In this document: piece by piece, positions 48,350 to 58,900 of the stretch
How positions within the stretch are numbered: position 1 is the first letter of the stretch
How the letters are laid out: every line of letters begins with the position of its first letter
NCBI RefSeq assembly: GCF_028372415.1
Contig: NC_092874.1
Location: forward strand, 57,821,865-57,885,864
Length of the DNA: 64,000 nucleotides
Direction: 5' to 3'
DNA from: Notamacropus eugenii
Taxonomy: Eukaryota > Chordata > Mammalia > Diprotodontia > Macropodidae
Translations under genes and position numbers: made by a program
The notes under the pieces: model-generated
What the model saw: only the letters and a program-made list of their open reading frames with translations
Told to the model about the DNA's origin: nothing
The model's database searches: none

Positions 48350-49208
48350 TTGGAGACGAGCCTCTCCAAGCAACCACGGCCCAGTGATTCATCTCCAGTG
48401 ATTCACGGTCCCTTCCCCCCTCCTCCCCCTCCGCATTCCTTCCATCCTGCTCTACCGCCTCCCCTCCCTCGGACTCCAGACCGTCCGATTCCGGACAAAA
48501 CCCGCAGGGTCCCTAGACACCGAGGACGGCCCAGCAGGATAAATGAATTCGCAGAAATGGGCCCATCCCTCTTCTTCCGCTTGGCACAAAGGGGAAGTAA
48601 CAATGCCTGAACAACTTCATTTTCTCGAGTGCACGCCCCCTTCTCCCTCCTCCCAAATCTCAGGCTCTTTCTTTCTCGCTGCCTCCTTCCCTTATGGCCG
48701 AGAAATCACTCTCCCCCCGCCTTTCCTCCCCCTTGGCCAGGGTCTCGCCACTCTGGTCCTTCCTGGCAGAGTCCCTCTGGCTCCTCGGGCCTCCCTTTCG
48801 CCCTTTTGGCTGGAAACCAAGGTGCCCCTCCCACCCCCTCCTACTACGCCTCTTTGGAAGAGTCTCCTAGACCTCTCTCCTCCTTTTCCAATGTCGCGTT
48901 CTGAGTGGGTCCCCCAACTTCCTCTAAGCTTTCTCCTACTTTGTCAATGTGCCCAAAGGTGAGAATCACCCCCCTCCTGCGGGGGATAATCAGCAGGATT
49001 CCGAGCCCAGCCCCAAAAGTAACGGGATGGGGCTTTCCGCCCAGTTTGGGGGAGACGGGGGAGGGCTAAGGGCGGCACCTCCGCCCACCCTGACCCCACC
49101 CCTGAACACCCTCTCCCCGTACCCTCCCTACTCTGTCCTTTCTCCCTGGGTCCCCATTGGCTGGCGAGTAGCCGGGGATTGGCCAACGGCGGGGGCCCCC
49201 TCCGCCGA
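48350..49208 (+). promoter_or_regulatory. VIM: VIM upstream control region / CpG island
   Basis: GC-rich sequence upstream of VIM. Two TGATTCA heptamers at 48385-48391 and 48399-48405 resemble a tandem AP-1 site; human VIM is known to have a tandem AP-1 site in its distal promoter. GGGGCTTTCC at 49029-49038 fits an NF-kB site and, as I recall, matches the reported human one. CACCC/GC boxes cluster at about 49081-49105. Inverted CCAAT boxes (ATTGG) lie at 49156-49160 and 49178-49182. The open frames here are GC-rich artefacts. Confidence 0.7.
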
Positions 49209-49214
49209 TATAAG
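49209..49214 (+). promoter_or_regulatory. VIM: VIM TATA box
   Basis: TATAAG lies about 145 bp before the start codon and 27-30 bp after the nearer inverted CCAAT box. This implies transcription starts at about 49235-49245 (inferred from spacing). Confidence 0.85.
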
Positions 49215-49237
49215 AGTCGCCCACGAAGCGGGGTCCC

Positions 49238-49353
49238 GCTCTCTGCCTCTCCAGTCTCTCGGCTCTTGTCGCCTTAGCTGCAGCCAGCGCCGCCGCCACC
49301 GCCACCGCCCCTCTCTCTTCGCGGGTCGCGCTCCACGCAGCAGCCCTCCAGCC
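49238..49353 (+). other. VIM: VIM 5' UTR (start inferred)
   Basis: GC- and pyrimidine-rich leader of about 115 nt between the TATA-inferred start and the ATG. The context at the start codon is CAGCCATGT, with C at -3 rather than a purine. The leader has no stop in the vimentin frame. Confidence 0.65.
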
Positions 49354-49919
49354 ATGTCCACCCGGTCCGTATCCTCCTCCTCATACCGCAGGATGTTCGG
49401 CGGCAGCAGCGCCGGCGGCCGGCCCAGCTCCAGCCGCAGCTACGTGACCTCGACCACCCGCTACAGCCTGGGCAGCGCCATCCGGCCGAGCAGCACCCGC
49501 AGCGTGTACTCGTCCTCCCCAGGTGGCGTGTACGCTACACGCTCGTCGGCCGTGCGCCTGAGGAGCAGCGCCCCGATCCCGGGAGTGAGGCTGCTGCAGG
49601 ACTCGGTGGACTTCTCTCTGGCCGATGCCATCAACACCGAGTTCAGGAACACCCGCACCAACGAGAAGGTGGAGCTGCAGGAGCTCAACGACCGCTTCGC
49701 CAACTACATCGACAAGGTGCGATTTCTGGAGCAGCAGAACAAGATCTTGCTGGCCGAGCTCGAGCAGCTCAAAGGGCAGGGCAAGTCGCGCCTGGGGGAC
49801 CTGTACGAGGAGGAGATGCGGGAGCTGCGCCGGCAGGTGGACCAGCTTACCAACGACAAAGCCCGGGTGGAGGTGGAGAGGGACAACCTGGCCGAGGACA
49901 TCATGCGGCTCCGCGAGAA
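49354..49919 (+). CDS. VIM: VIM exon 1 (coding part)
   Basis: Encodes residues 1-188 and two bases of K189: the whole head, coil 1A and most of coil 1B. The net one-residue gain over human is here: two residues added at RSSAPIPGV and one lost near [10 protein letters not shown]. The donor is AGAA|GTAAGAG. A retained intron 1 would stop at once, because the donor G completes AAG and TAA follows. Confidence 0.97.
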
Positions 49920-52900
49920 GTAAGAGCGTGCTAGCTGGCCGGGGTCCATTGTCCCTTTCACCTAGGTGGGGAGGAGGAGGGATGCAGACTGGCGGCTCCA
50001 TCCCCGGTCTGTTCTGGGGCTGCCACGCCCTTGGGCCCTGGGGTGGGGGTGGGGGGTGGGGAGGAGAGGGAGCCCGGGCTGGGGAAGGAAGAGAAGTAGG
50101 GGACTGTGGTCTGGCATCTGTGTGGAGGTCGCCCCGCCCTTCATCTCCTGCAGCTCTCCACGGCTCCCTCTCTATTCTAACCATGCACTGGCCTTAAAAA
50201 GTTGCTCGAATGTCTCCTATCTCTTAACTCTCCCCTTGTTGGAGGCGGGAAAGAGTTTCACTAACTTTTCCCCAAGTTTCCTTGCCTCTTTTCCGAAGAG
50301 CCTCGGGAAAAAAAAAAGAAAATTATGGCCAGAGGGAGGGAGGCGAGACAAAGGGCAATGACGCCACGGCCTTGGTCACCCTCACTGAGCTGCTCACTTC
50401 TCCGAGTCTCACTTCAGAGGGTCCCCAAGGTGCTGCAGCCCCCACTCCCTCAAAGGAGCCCAGGAGAAAGAGCCCAAGTTAGCGGTCTACCCTTGAAGAA
50501 TTGCTTCTTTCCCCCGGGGATGGGGTGGGGTGGGGTGGTTGGGTGTGGCCTGTCCAGCCCAGTTGGCGGTTTCCCGCTTCCTCCTTGGTTGATGTGTCAC
50601 TCTTTCAGGTTGCAAGAGGAGATGATGCAGAGAGAGGAAGCCGAGAGCACCTTGCAGTCTTTCAGACAGGTTTGTAGCTTTCCTTCCCCGCCACCTTTGT
50701 CCATCGGACACGCAGTTCTAAAAGTTGGTCCTTAACCCCAACTGGGCTTCGAACAGCTTCCAGTCTGTTGGCGCAGCCCTCTAGCGGCGGCCAGGTGCCA
50801 GATCCAAGCTCCCCAGGAACTGGGGGATTGGCCTGGGTGTCACCAGAGAATACAAAGGCCGGTAATATAATCCTCCTTAGCTTTTAACTTTGTTTCAAGT
50901 TTTCAAAGAACGGGACAGTCTTCATTTTTCCCTTGCGTTCTGAGACGCAGATTTGAGCAACCTCAATTTGAGTGGGATTGCTATTTGCTGCAGTCAAAGA
51001 AGTTTGACATTTTTGTATTGTTTCCAAGCCAAAAGAAGTGCAACACACAGTGGTTCAAAAAGTAAAATAAATGTTATTTTAGGAAGGACTTGCTGTGAAT
51101 AAATAGAATCAAGACAGAAACTAGATGGGGGAGGGGAGGTAGAGAAAAGGGGGAGTCCTATTGTAGAGCAAACTAGATGGGGCATAAAACAAAAGGGCTC
51201 CCACACACAACTATTTTTTTATCTTAATAAGGGTGAAAAGGAGCCATCTGTCCAGCTGGCTATAGAGTATTAGTGGTTTCTATGGGATTCACTATGGAAT
51301 GTAGATAGAGACTTTCTGGGAAGTGGGGTCGCCTAGAGAGAAAGAATAGGAGTCTTTGTGTTCACAGGAAAGCTTGCAACAGGCTGCATTCTTACAGAAT
51401 ATGTAATCACTTTTAATTGGAGACGAGTATTTTATAAGAGAAAGTTATACTTAAACCTGAGCAGCACATTAGATATGACATTAGAACTTTTCAAAGGACT
51501 TTAGTCAGAGTTGGTCCTGATAGGACCCCTCTTCTATCTTTTTGTTTGTAATTTCCTTTTCCAGAAAAGTTTTTCTTTAAAAAGGTGTTCTCATGGGTGA
51601 GGGGTAACAGAGTAGAAAGCTAAACTTGGGTTTCGAGTGGCATTTTCAAAACAGATATGTTATGCTCCAGAACTTTGAGAAATCTGAGGCTGTATGAAGA
51701 GAATGGAAAATGAAGGGGCAGCTAGGTGGCAACAGTGCTTAGAGAACCAGCCCTGGAGTCAGGACGACCTGAGTTCCAATTCAGCCTCACATTTATTAGT
51801 TGTGTGACCTTGGGCAAGTCATTTAACCCCATTGCTTCAGAAAAAAAAAGGAAAATGAAGTATAGAATGGTTACCTTGTTTAAACTTTGAGTAAATATAT
51901 GCACTTTTGAGAGCATACTTTAAGCTCATTATTAGATTAAGATTTTTTCTAGTCTCTCCTGGATGGAAGTGTTAGGATATTTAGATCCAAGATATATACA
52001 TACATGTGTACAAACATACAAATATATACTTATACCAGGATAAACTGTGAAGTGTAGAGAAGAGAGAAGAGTGAACGATGTGAAATTAGAAGACTCAGAT
52101 TCAAATCTTGCCTCTGTAGTTTCCTGCTTGTATGCTCTAGAGCAAATGACTTAAGCGCCTTCTGTCTCAGTTTCCTCAACTGGAAAATGAGGGGTTTGGA
52201 CTACATGACCTACAAAGTGCCTTATATCATAAAATGGATCACAAAAATGAATGGGGAGAGGAGGATAGGGTAATGCAGTTCCCTTTTGAAGGATTGGCAG
52301 GAAAGCAATGATCTTGAATGATTTGATCACATTTTCATTCACTTGAGTTTGTCAGTATCACATTCTAGTGACATTTTAGTGGGGTTTTTAAAAATTTGTA
52401 AGTCACCATTTCAGGGTAAAAATGCCTATCTACCAAACTAAATCAAAGTGGATTTGTCAAATTACAAAAGATATGATTACATGTTATAGAAAAATGGACT
52501 GTTGTCTTTATTCACTCATTTGTGAAGAATGAGTGACTTTTGTCCTATACACTTATAAATAGGTGATAGCAAATCTTGGGACTTAAATGAAGGTAATATG
52601 TTTTCTTCAGCCCTGTAGAAGGACCCATGTGGCACTTTTCTTTGAACTGTTTGCCATAAGTATTCTCAGAGTTGAACAAAAAGCAAACCAATTTTTTTAA
52701 ACTCAAAATTGGATCTTTTTTTTACTTATCCATTACTTAATTGATTTATTTCAATGAGAGTGTTACAAGTGTCTCTGAATTTTGTAGAGTAGAAAGTGTC
52801 CCACCAAATATATCTTAAAAGATAAAATATAGACATTTCTGAAGGGGAAGGAATAATCCCTGTACCTGCAAGGTCATACATTCTGATTAGGAAATATGAC

Positions 52901-55900
52901 TGTTTACAAATGGAGTTACTAAATCTGTTTTGTGCTGAGACAAATGAAGGTAAGTCTTGACCAGGCAACAGCTCTACATACACATTTCTGTTTAAGAGTA
53001 ATAATGAGATTTATTTTAAACAGTCATTTCGAAACAAGTTCTAGTAACAGACTTGAACCCATGGAAGGAAAAGGATACATACACTTTTAAGGTGTTCAGA
53101 AAAGGCTGACGCAGCTCAGCTGCCAAATAGATGCAAAACAAAGGTGAATCCAAGGTGTTTAGTTTTTCTTCACTTGGCACTTTTCTTGGCAGTGACAGTA
53201 CATATCCAGAGCTAGAGTATTGAAATACTAGACATGGTTCATACATCCTAGGAAACAAAGAGGTACCTAAAAATTTATTTTAAAAGATTTGGGGTAGGGC
53301 ACATTGTTTTGTTTCAATTTGTCATGAAACTTTATGGTTCCATGAGTGCCTTCTCCCAAAAACAAAACAAAAAATCAGTTAGGTGGTACAATGGAGTTGG
53401 AGTCAGGGAGACCTGAATTCAAATCTAGCCATGGATGCTCAGTAGCTATGTGTCACTTCATCTCCTCTTGCTCAGTTTCCTTATCTGTAAAAAGGATAAT
53501 AAAAGTACCCATCTCCCAGAATTAGGATAAAATGAGGATAAAATTTAAAGTACTTTGCAGACCTTGAAGTGCCATGGAACTATTAGCTAGTGTCATTCTT
53601 AGATTGCAAGCTTGAAAATTAAATAGATCTCATTATAGTTCATCTGTGGTACTCTGTTAAATTTACCATTGTCATATGAAATTAGATCTTAAAAGCTCTG
53701 TGATGTTGGAAAAAAAGTTCCTTAAGTATTTTTAAACTGAATCCAAATGTTACTTCAGTGGAGTAGATAGTACTAGAACAGCTGCCTGGGACCATTTGGT
53801 TTTTGTCCAGCATTAGGGGGCCTGGGATCTTTTCTGTGCATCATTATCATGACTTTGTAACTTTAGGAAGGGCTGACATTCCACAGAATGGATGTGTTTC
53901 TCTAAAACCCATGCAGTTTTATAACTGACATAGTTGGGTTATTTTATCACAGTGTTGTTGATTTATTATTTCTGAAAATCCTCTTAATCTGGAGTGGATC
54001 GTGGTCTATTCAGATGTGAATTTTCTGTGAAAGATTTGAGGTTTTCACTTGAGTTCATGTATATCCAGAAGAAGGTATGGTATGAGGCATCAGAAGTTGT
54101 ACAAGCCTGCTAAGTTGTCAATGTATTTTAAATTGAGAAGGGAGCCTTTAAGACAATTTAGACAAATAATCCAGATTTTACAAATGAGAGGAGGAGGGAG
54201 ATTTAAGCAACTTGACTAGATAGGTCAATCAGTAAGCATTTATTAATCAACTATTGTGTGTCAGGCACTATATGCTAGGTGTTAGCAGCATAAGTAAAGA
54301 AGTGATACAGCCACAATCCTCCACAACTTAAACGTTCTGTCAGGGGAGACACACTTCTCCATAAGTTTATATGTAATAAAGAAACAAGATCATTGTTTAC
54401 CTTGGAGGCAGCTGGGGGCAGGAGGAGAGGATTTAGAAAAGGCTTCATGTAGAAGATGACACTGGAGACAAGTCCTGAAGAAAACTGGTGTTTGCTCCTA
54501 AGGTGTAGGAGCAAAGTGGTATTTAAAAATTACAAACAATTAGCAAACGATGGATTTTATTGTCCAACATGTCCCTTAAACGAACAGACTAGCATAATTA
54601 GATTAACCTTAATTAACCTTAAACTTTTGTTACTACTTCTATACTCAAAGATAACTCAACATTTATGGAAGATGTGAAAGTATAAAGAGCACTTTTCCTG
54701 CACAACAAACCAGAGATGCAGATAATGCTAGTGTGATTATCCTCAGTTTACATATGAGGAAACAGGGGCTTGATTGGGAGAATTGACTTTCCCAGGATGA
54801 CATTGTAAGTGACTGTCTGAGCTGGGATATGAATTCAAGTCTTTGCAGTACATGAATGGGTATGAGTCTAGGCCTTCTCCCATTCTGTGTCACACAGATG
54901 GAAAAAGATCTCAACTTTGAAATCCAGTTTTGTTAGATGATATTCCCAGATGTTTGTGAATAGTTGGATTGACTCTTTCCCTAAAAGCATGGTTTACGAA
55001 TGAGCGTTTGTCACTGCTTCTCAGAACTGTCCTGGAGCATCTGTTAAAGTAACGTGTTGGTTGAAACAACAGAAGCATTCTTAATAATACATAATATTGA
55101 CAAAAGCTAACATTTATATAGCACCTAGTATGTGCTAGGCATTGTGCTATCAGCTTTACAAACATTATCTCAATTGATCCTCACAACAACCCTGAGGAGG
55201 AGTTGCTATTACTAAGTCCATTTTATAGATGAGGAAACTGAGATAGAAGTGAAATGACGTGCCCAGGGTCATACAGGTGGTTAAGTATCTGAGGCTACAT
55301 TTGAGTTCAGGTCTTCCTGACACCACTACTCTGAACCTAGTTGCCCCATACCTGTGTTCCATTGATGTACAAAATAAGCATTATTTGGAAATCAACCAGT
55401 AATTTCATATAATTACACACTTAATATCCTGCTAGCACCTTAATTAACAGACTATATAAAAATCTCAGTTTAGCCCTTTCTTACAGAGGATAAAATAAAT
55501 ATCCCTTAGATCTCATTCAAAAACCTCGATATAAAATGGTTGAAGCTATAAGATTATGTAGGACATGGGTTCCCAAGGCCAGTGTTATAGGAAGGCCTCT
55601 CAAATCTATTAATTGAAGTTATAATATAATTGCAAAAACTCTTCTGTTTTTTAATCAGGATGTTGACAATGCTTCTTTGGCACGTCTAGACCTGGAGCGT
55701 AAAGTTGAATCCCTGCAAGAAGAGATTGCTTTCTTGAAGAAACTTCATGATGAGGTAAATGGAGTCCTGTGACATAATTTTATAGAGAGAACAGTGATGA
55801 CATCTGTGAGATGGTTGATTCATTCATCCACTCTTTTTTACCCCAGGAGATCCAAGAACTGCAGGCCCAGATTCAAGAGCAACACGTTCAGATCGATGTG

Positions 55901-58900
55901 GATGTCGCCAAGCCTGACCTCACTGCAGCCCTTCGTGATGTCCGTCAGCAGTACGAAAGCGTGGCTGCCAAGAACCTTCAGGAGGCTGAGGAGTGGTACA
56001 AGTCCAAAGTAAGAGCATGAACCAATGTGATTAGTTACCAGGGAAAATAATTGTGTTTTGAGGAGACTTGGGTACCTGCCATTGCTCCTCAGTTCCTATA
56101 ATGATGCTTATTCCTGTGTAGGACTAGTTCTTTGATTCCAAACATCCAGTTTCCATGGAAAGAAGTTTATTTCGGCCTCCTGTCAGATTCCCATTATTTT
56201 TCAGTAATCACTATTGAAATGGACCTCCCTCCAAAACATACATCCTCAAGATATTTTATTTGAGTAAGGGGATCTGATAATAGTGACCTAAAATGTTAGT
56301 CAATACCCCTATCTTTTCTTCCTCTGACTTGCCTAATAAAAACTGTTTTTTTAAAGGGTTGTTTTCCCCATTTCAATATAAAAATTTAAACTTAGTGTTT
56401 GTACTATGCTCAGTTTTTGCATTTTCCTATTAAAGGTTTTTTAGTCCTCCAGGTAGAAAACACCATGATAAGCTTCAGTAGCATAAGGAAAAGATTAACT
56501 AGCCATGTATCCAAGTCATGTTGTACAAAACCAGACAGCCTGATATCTTTAAACATATAGAAATAGAACTGAATTATCCAGGGAGGCAGAATGCTTGAAT
56601 GTTATTTGACTAGGAAGTAATTAACAAGCATTAAGGAAGGACCTACTCTAAACCCAGTACTCTTACTAGGTGTTAAGGATACAAAGACTATAATGACAGG
56701 ATCCCTCCCTTCAAGGAAGTTACATTCTGGGGGAGACAATGTATACATGTCTAGGTCTTTATACAAAATAAACTTTGTATTTCTTCTTCCACAGTTTGCT
56801 GATCTCTCTGAAGCTGCTAATAGGAATAATGATGCCCTGCGCCAGGCTAAGCAAGAATCTAATGAGTACCGACGACAGGTGCAGTCCCTCACCTGCGAGG
56901 TGGATGCACTTAAAGGAACTGTGAGTACAGTGTTATTTTTTGTGGGGGTGGGGGTGGGGGTGGGGACAGCGCATTTGGTCTTGGTTTCCATTTTTTTATC
57001 TTAAAGTAAGTTTGACAATTTCTCAAAGGAGTATTCTCCATTTATATTTAATATCTCTCATTCATTTTTGAAGGCAAGTCCTTTAGTTGAATAGTCAACT
57101 TTCTATTCTGTTGACATAGTGTCCTATATAAAGTTAACTTGAATACAAGTAAGAGAACCTGAACCATGAGCAGATTTCAATTTTCCCATCTATTCCCATC
57201 TATTCCTAATGCATCTAATGGTAAATCTGATAGTAATTTACAGTAGAGAAGAAGAATATTGAAGGAATGGAATTTACAGTGAAGAGATAAAAATTTTTAA
57301 TTCAAAATACGTTATCTCAGAATAAATTCAAGTTAATACTGGGCCAGAAATTCATTAGTTTAATCTTTCCTAACAAGAAGGGATTTGGTACATAACCTCC
57401 TTTCCCTGGCTCCCCTCCCCCAAATAAAAATAATATTCAGAGAAAGGTATTTTATTATAGTCTTTAAAGTTGTTTCAGCTTGTTGGGTGAAAATTCTTTC
57501 TTTGTGCTTGAAAATAGCTGCATAGCTTTCCGCATTGTGAAGACACGATTAAGATTAAGCGCAAAAGCTATCAACTGGGAACCCTAGTGGCTCTCTGTGA
57601 ATTAATATTAAAGCTCTTTCTCCATTCTTGCAGAATGAATCCCTGGAACGCCAGATGCGTGAAATGGAGGAGAACTTTGCTGTTGAAGCTGCTAACTACC
57701 AAGACACTATTGGCCGCCTGCAGGATGAAATCCAGAACATGAAAGAAGAAATGGCGCGCCACCTCCGTGAATACCAGGACCTGTTGAATGTCAAGATGGC
57801 GCTTGATATTGAGATTGCCACCTACAGGAAACTGCTGGAAGGAGAGGAGAGCAGGTCAGAATGTGCATTTGTGTGCATGGATGGGTTTCCCTAGTTTAGA
57901 ACAATGGCTGTGTTTCTGGGGCGGGGAAATCACAGCCACACTCAACAAAGAGGTGATTTAGAGGAATCCTTTGTAAACTTTTGGAAAGTTAGGCCCTTTT
58001 GTAATGTAATCGCCTCTTAGAAGTATGGTTTTCCCAAAAGCCTGTACTGCTATATAGCTGTTCCCTGTCATTGAAATTGCTGTAACATGACCCTTCTCCT
58101 GCCTTATTTCCTTACAGAATTGCTCTGCCTCTTCCCAATTTCTCTTCCCTGAATCTGAGGGGTAAGTACTTGGCTTTTCATTTCTAAAGAAGTCAGCAGC
58201 CCGTAACTATTGAGCCATTTTGTTTTCTGGGAAAGGTCATCTTTTGTTAGAATGGATCTGATAATAACGTGTCAGTGCAAATTCTACTAAATGTCCAGAG
58301 TCTAGGACTGTTTGTTTTCTGGATGCGTGTCCATCTAAAGCCTAAATGGGAGGTGCTCAATCCCAAACTATTTAATTACCTCTTAATGCTTTAAACATGG
58401 AGGTTTTAAAAATCAGTCAAAGACCTTAAAGCACAACTCAAGCTTTTAGACTTCTTAGTGGTGAATCATTATACTGAACAGCCATAAAGTTTCATCACTC
58501 TTCAATTAAAATTCTTATGTTGCATTTGAGTTTTATTTTCTCTCTCTCTTATGTGTGATCTCTCCTCAGAAACCAACCTTGACTCACACCCTCTGGTTGA
58601 CACCCATTCAAAGAGAACTCTGCTAATTAAGACTGTTGAAACTAGAGATGGACAGGTTGGTATCCCCTGAATTAAGGGAATGGGTGAGCTAAGTAAAGGA
58701 GGAACCAAGATTCTTGCAAGTCATACTATTACCCAGATATTCCCAAATTATACATTTACACAGTCGGATTCTAAAGAGTGACTAGAAGTCTCATATCCCC
58801 CATCCCAAACAGACACTTAACCAACTCATTATGTGGTACCTGAAGGTGTGATGAGACTCTTCCTGCAGTGCAGTTAATCTGCATTTGCCAAGATGGCTAA

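Larger units (their letters stand above)
50670..55658 (+). other. VIM: VIM intron 2
   Basis: About 5 kb. It holds a young SINE (51716-51849), MIR-like copies (52060-52230, 53380-53595, 54690-54900, 55085-55348) and an L2-type element (54215-54490). Stretches at 50700-51700 and 52240-53370 are without a recognised element. No exon or ORF is supported. Confidence 0.85.

Noticed and set aside
49381..50184. 267-codon minus-strand frame opposite VIM exon 1
   Set aside because: It is the complement of GC-rich vimentin coding sequence, low in complexity, with no domain. Human has antisense transcription here, but that RNA is not known to encode this.
49625..50197. 190-codon plus frame across VIM exon 1 and intron 1
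   Set aside because: It is an alternative frame of vimentin that runs over the real donor and is rich in Ser/Arg/Gly from GC bias.
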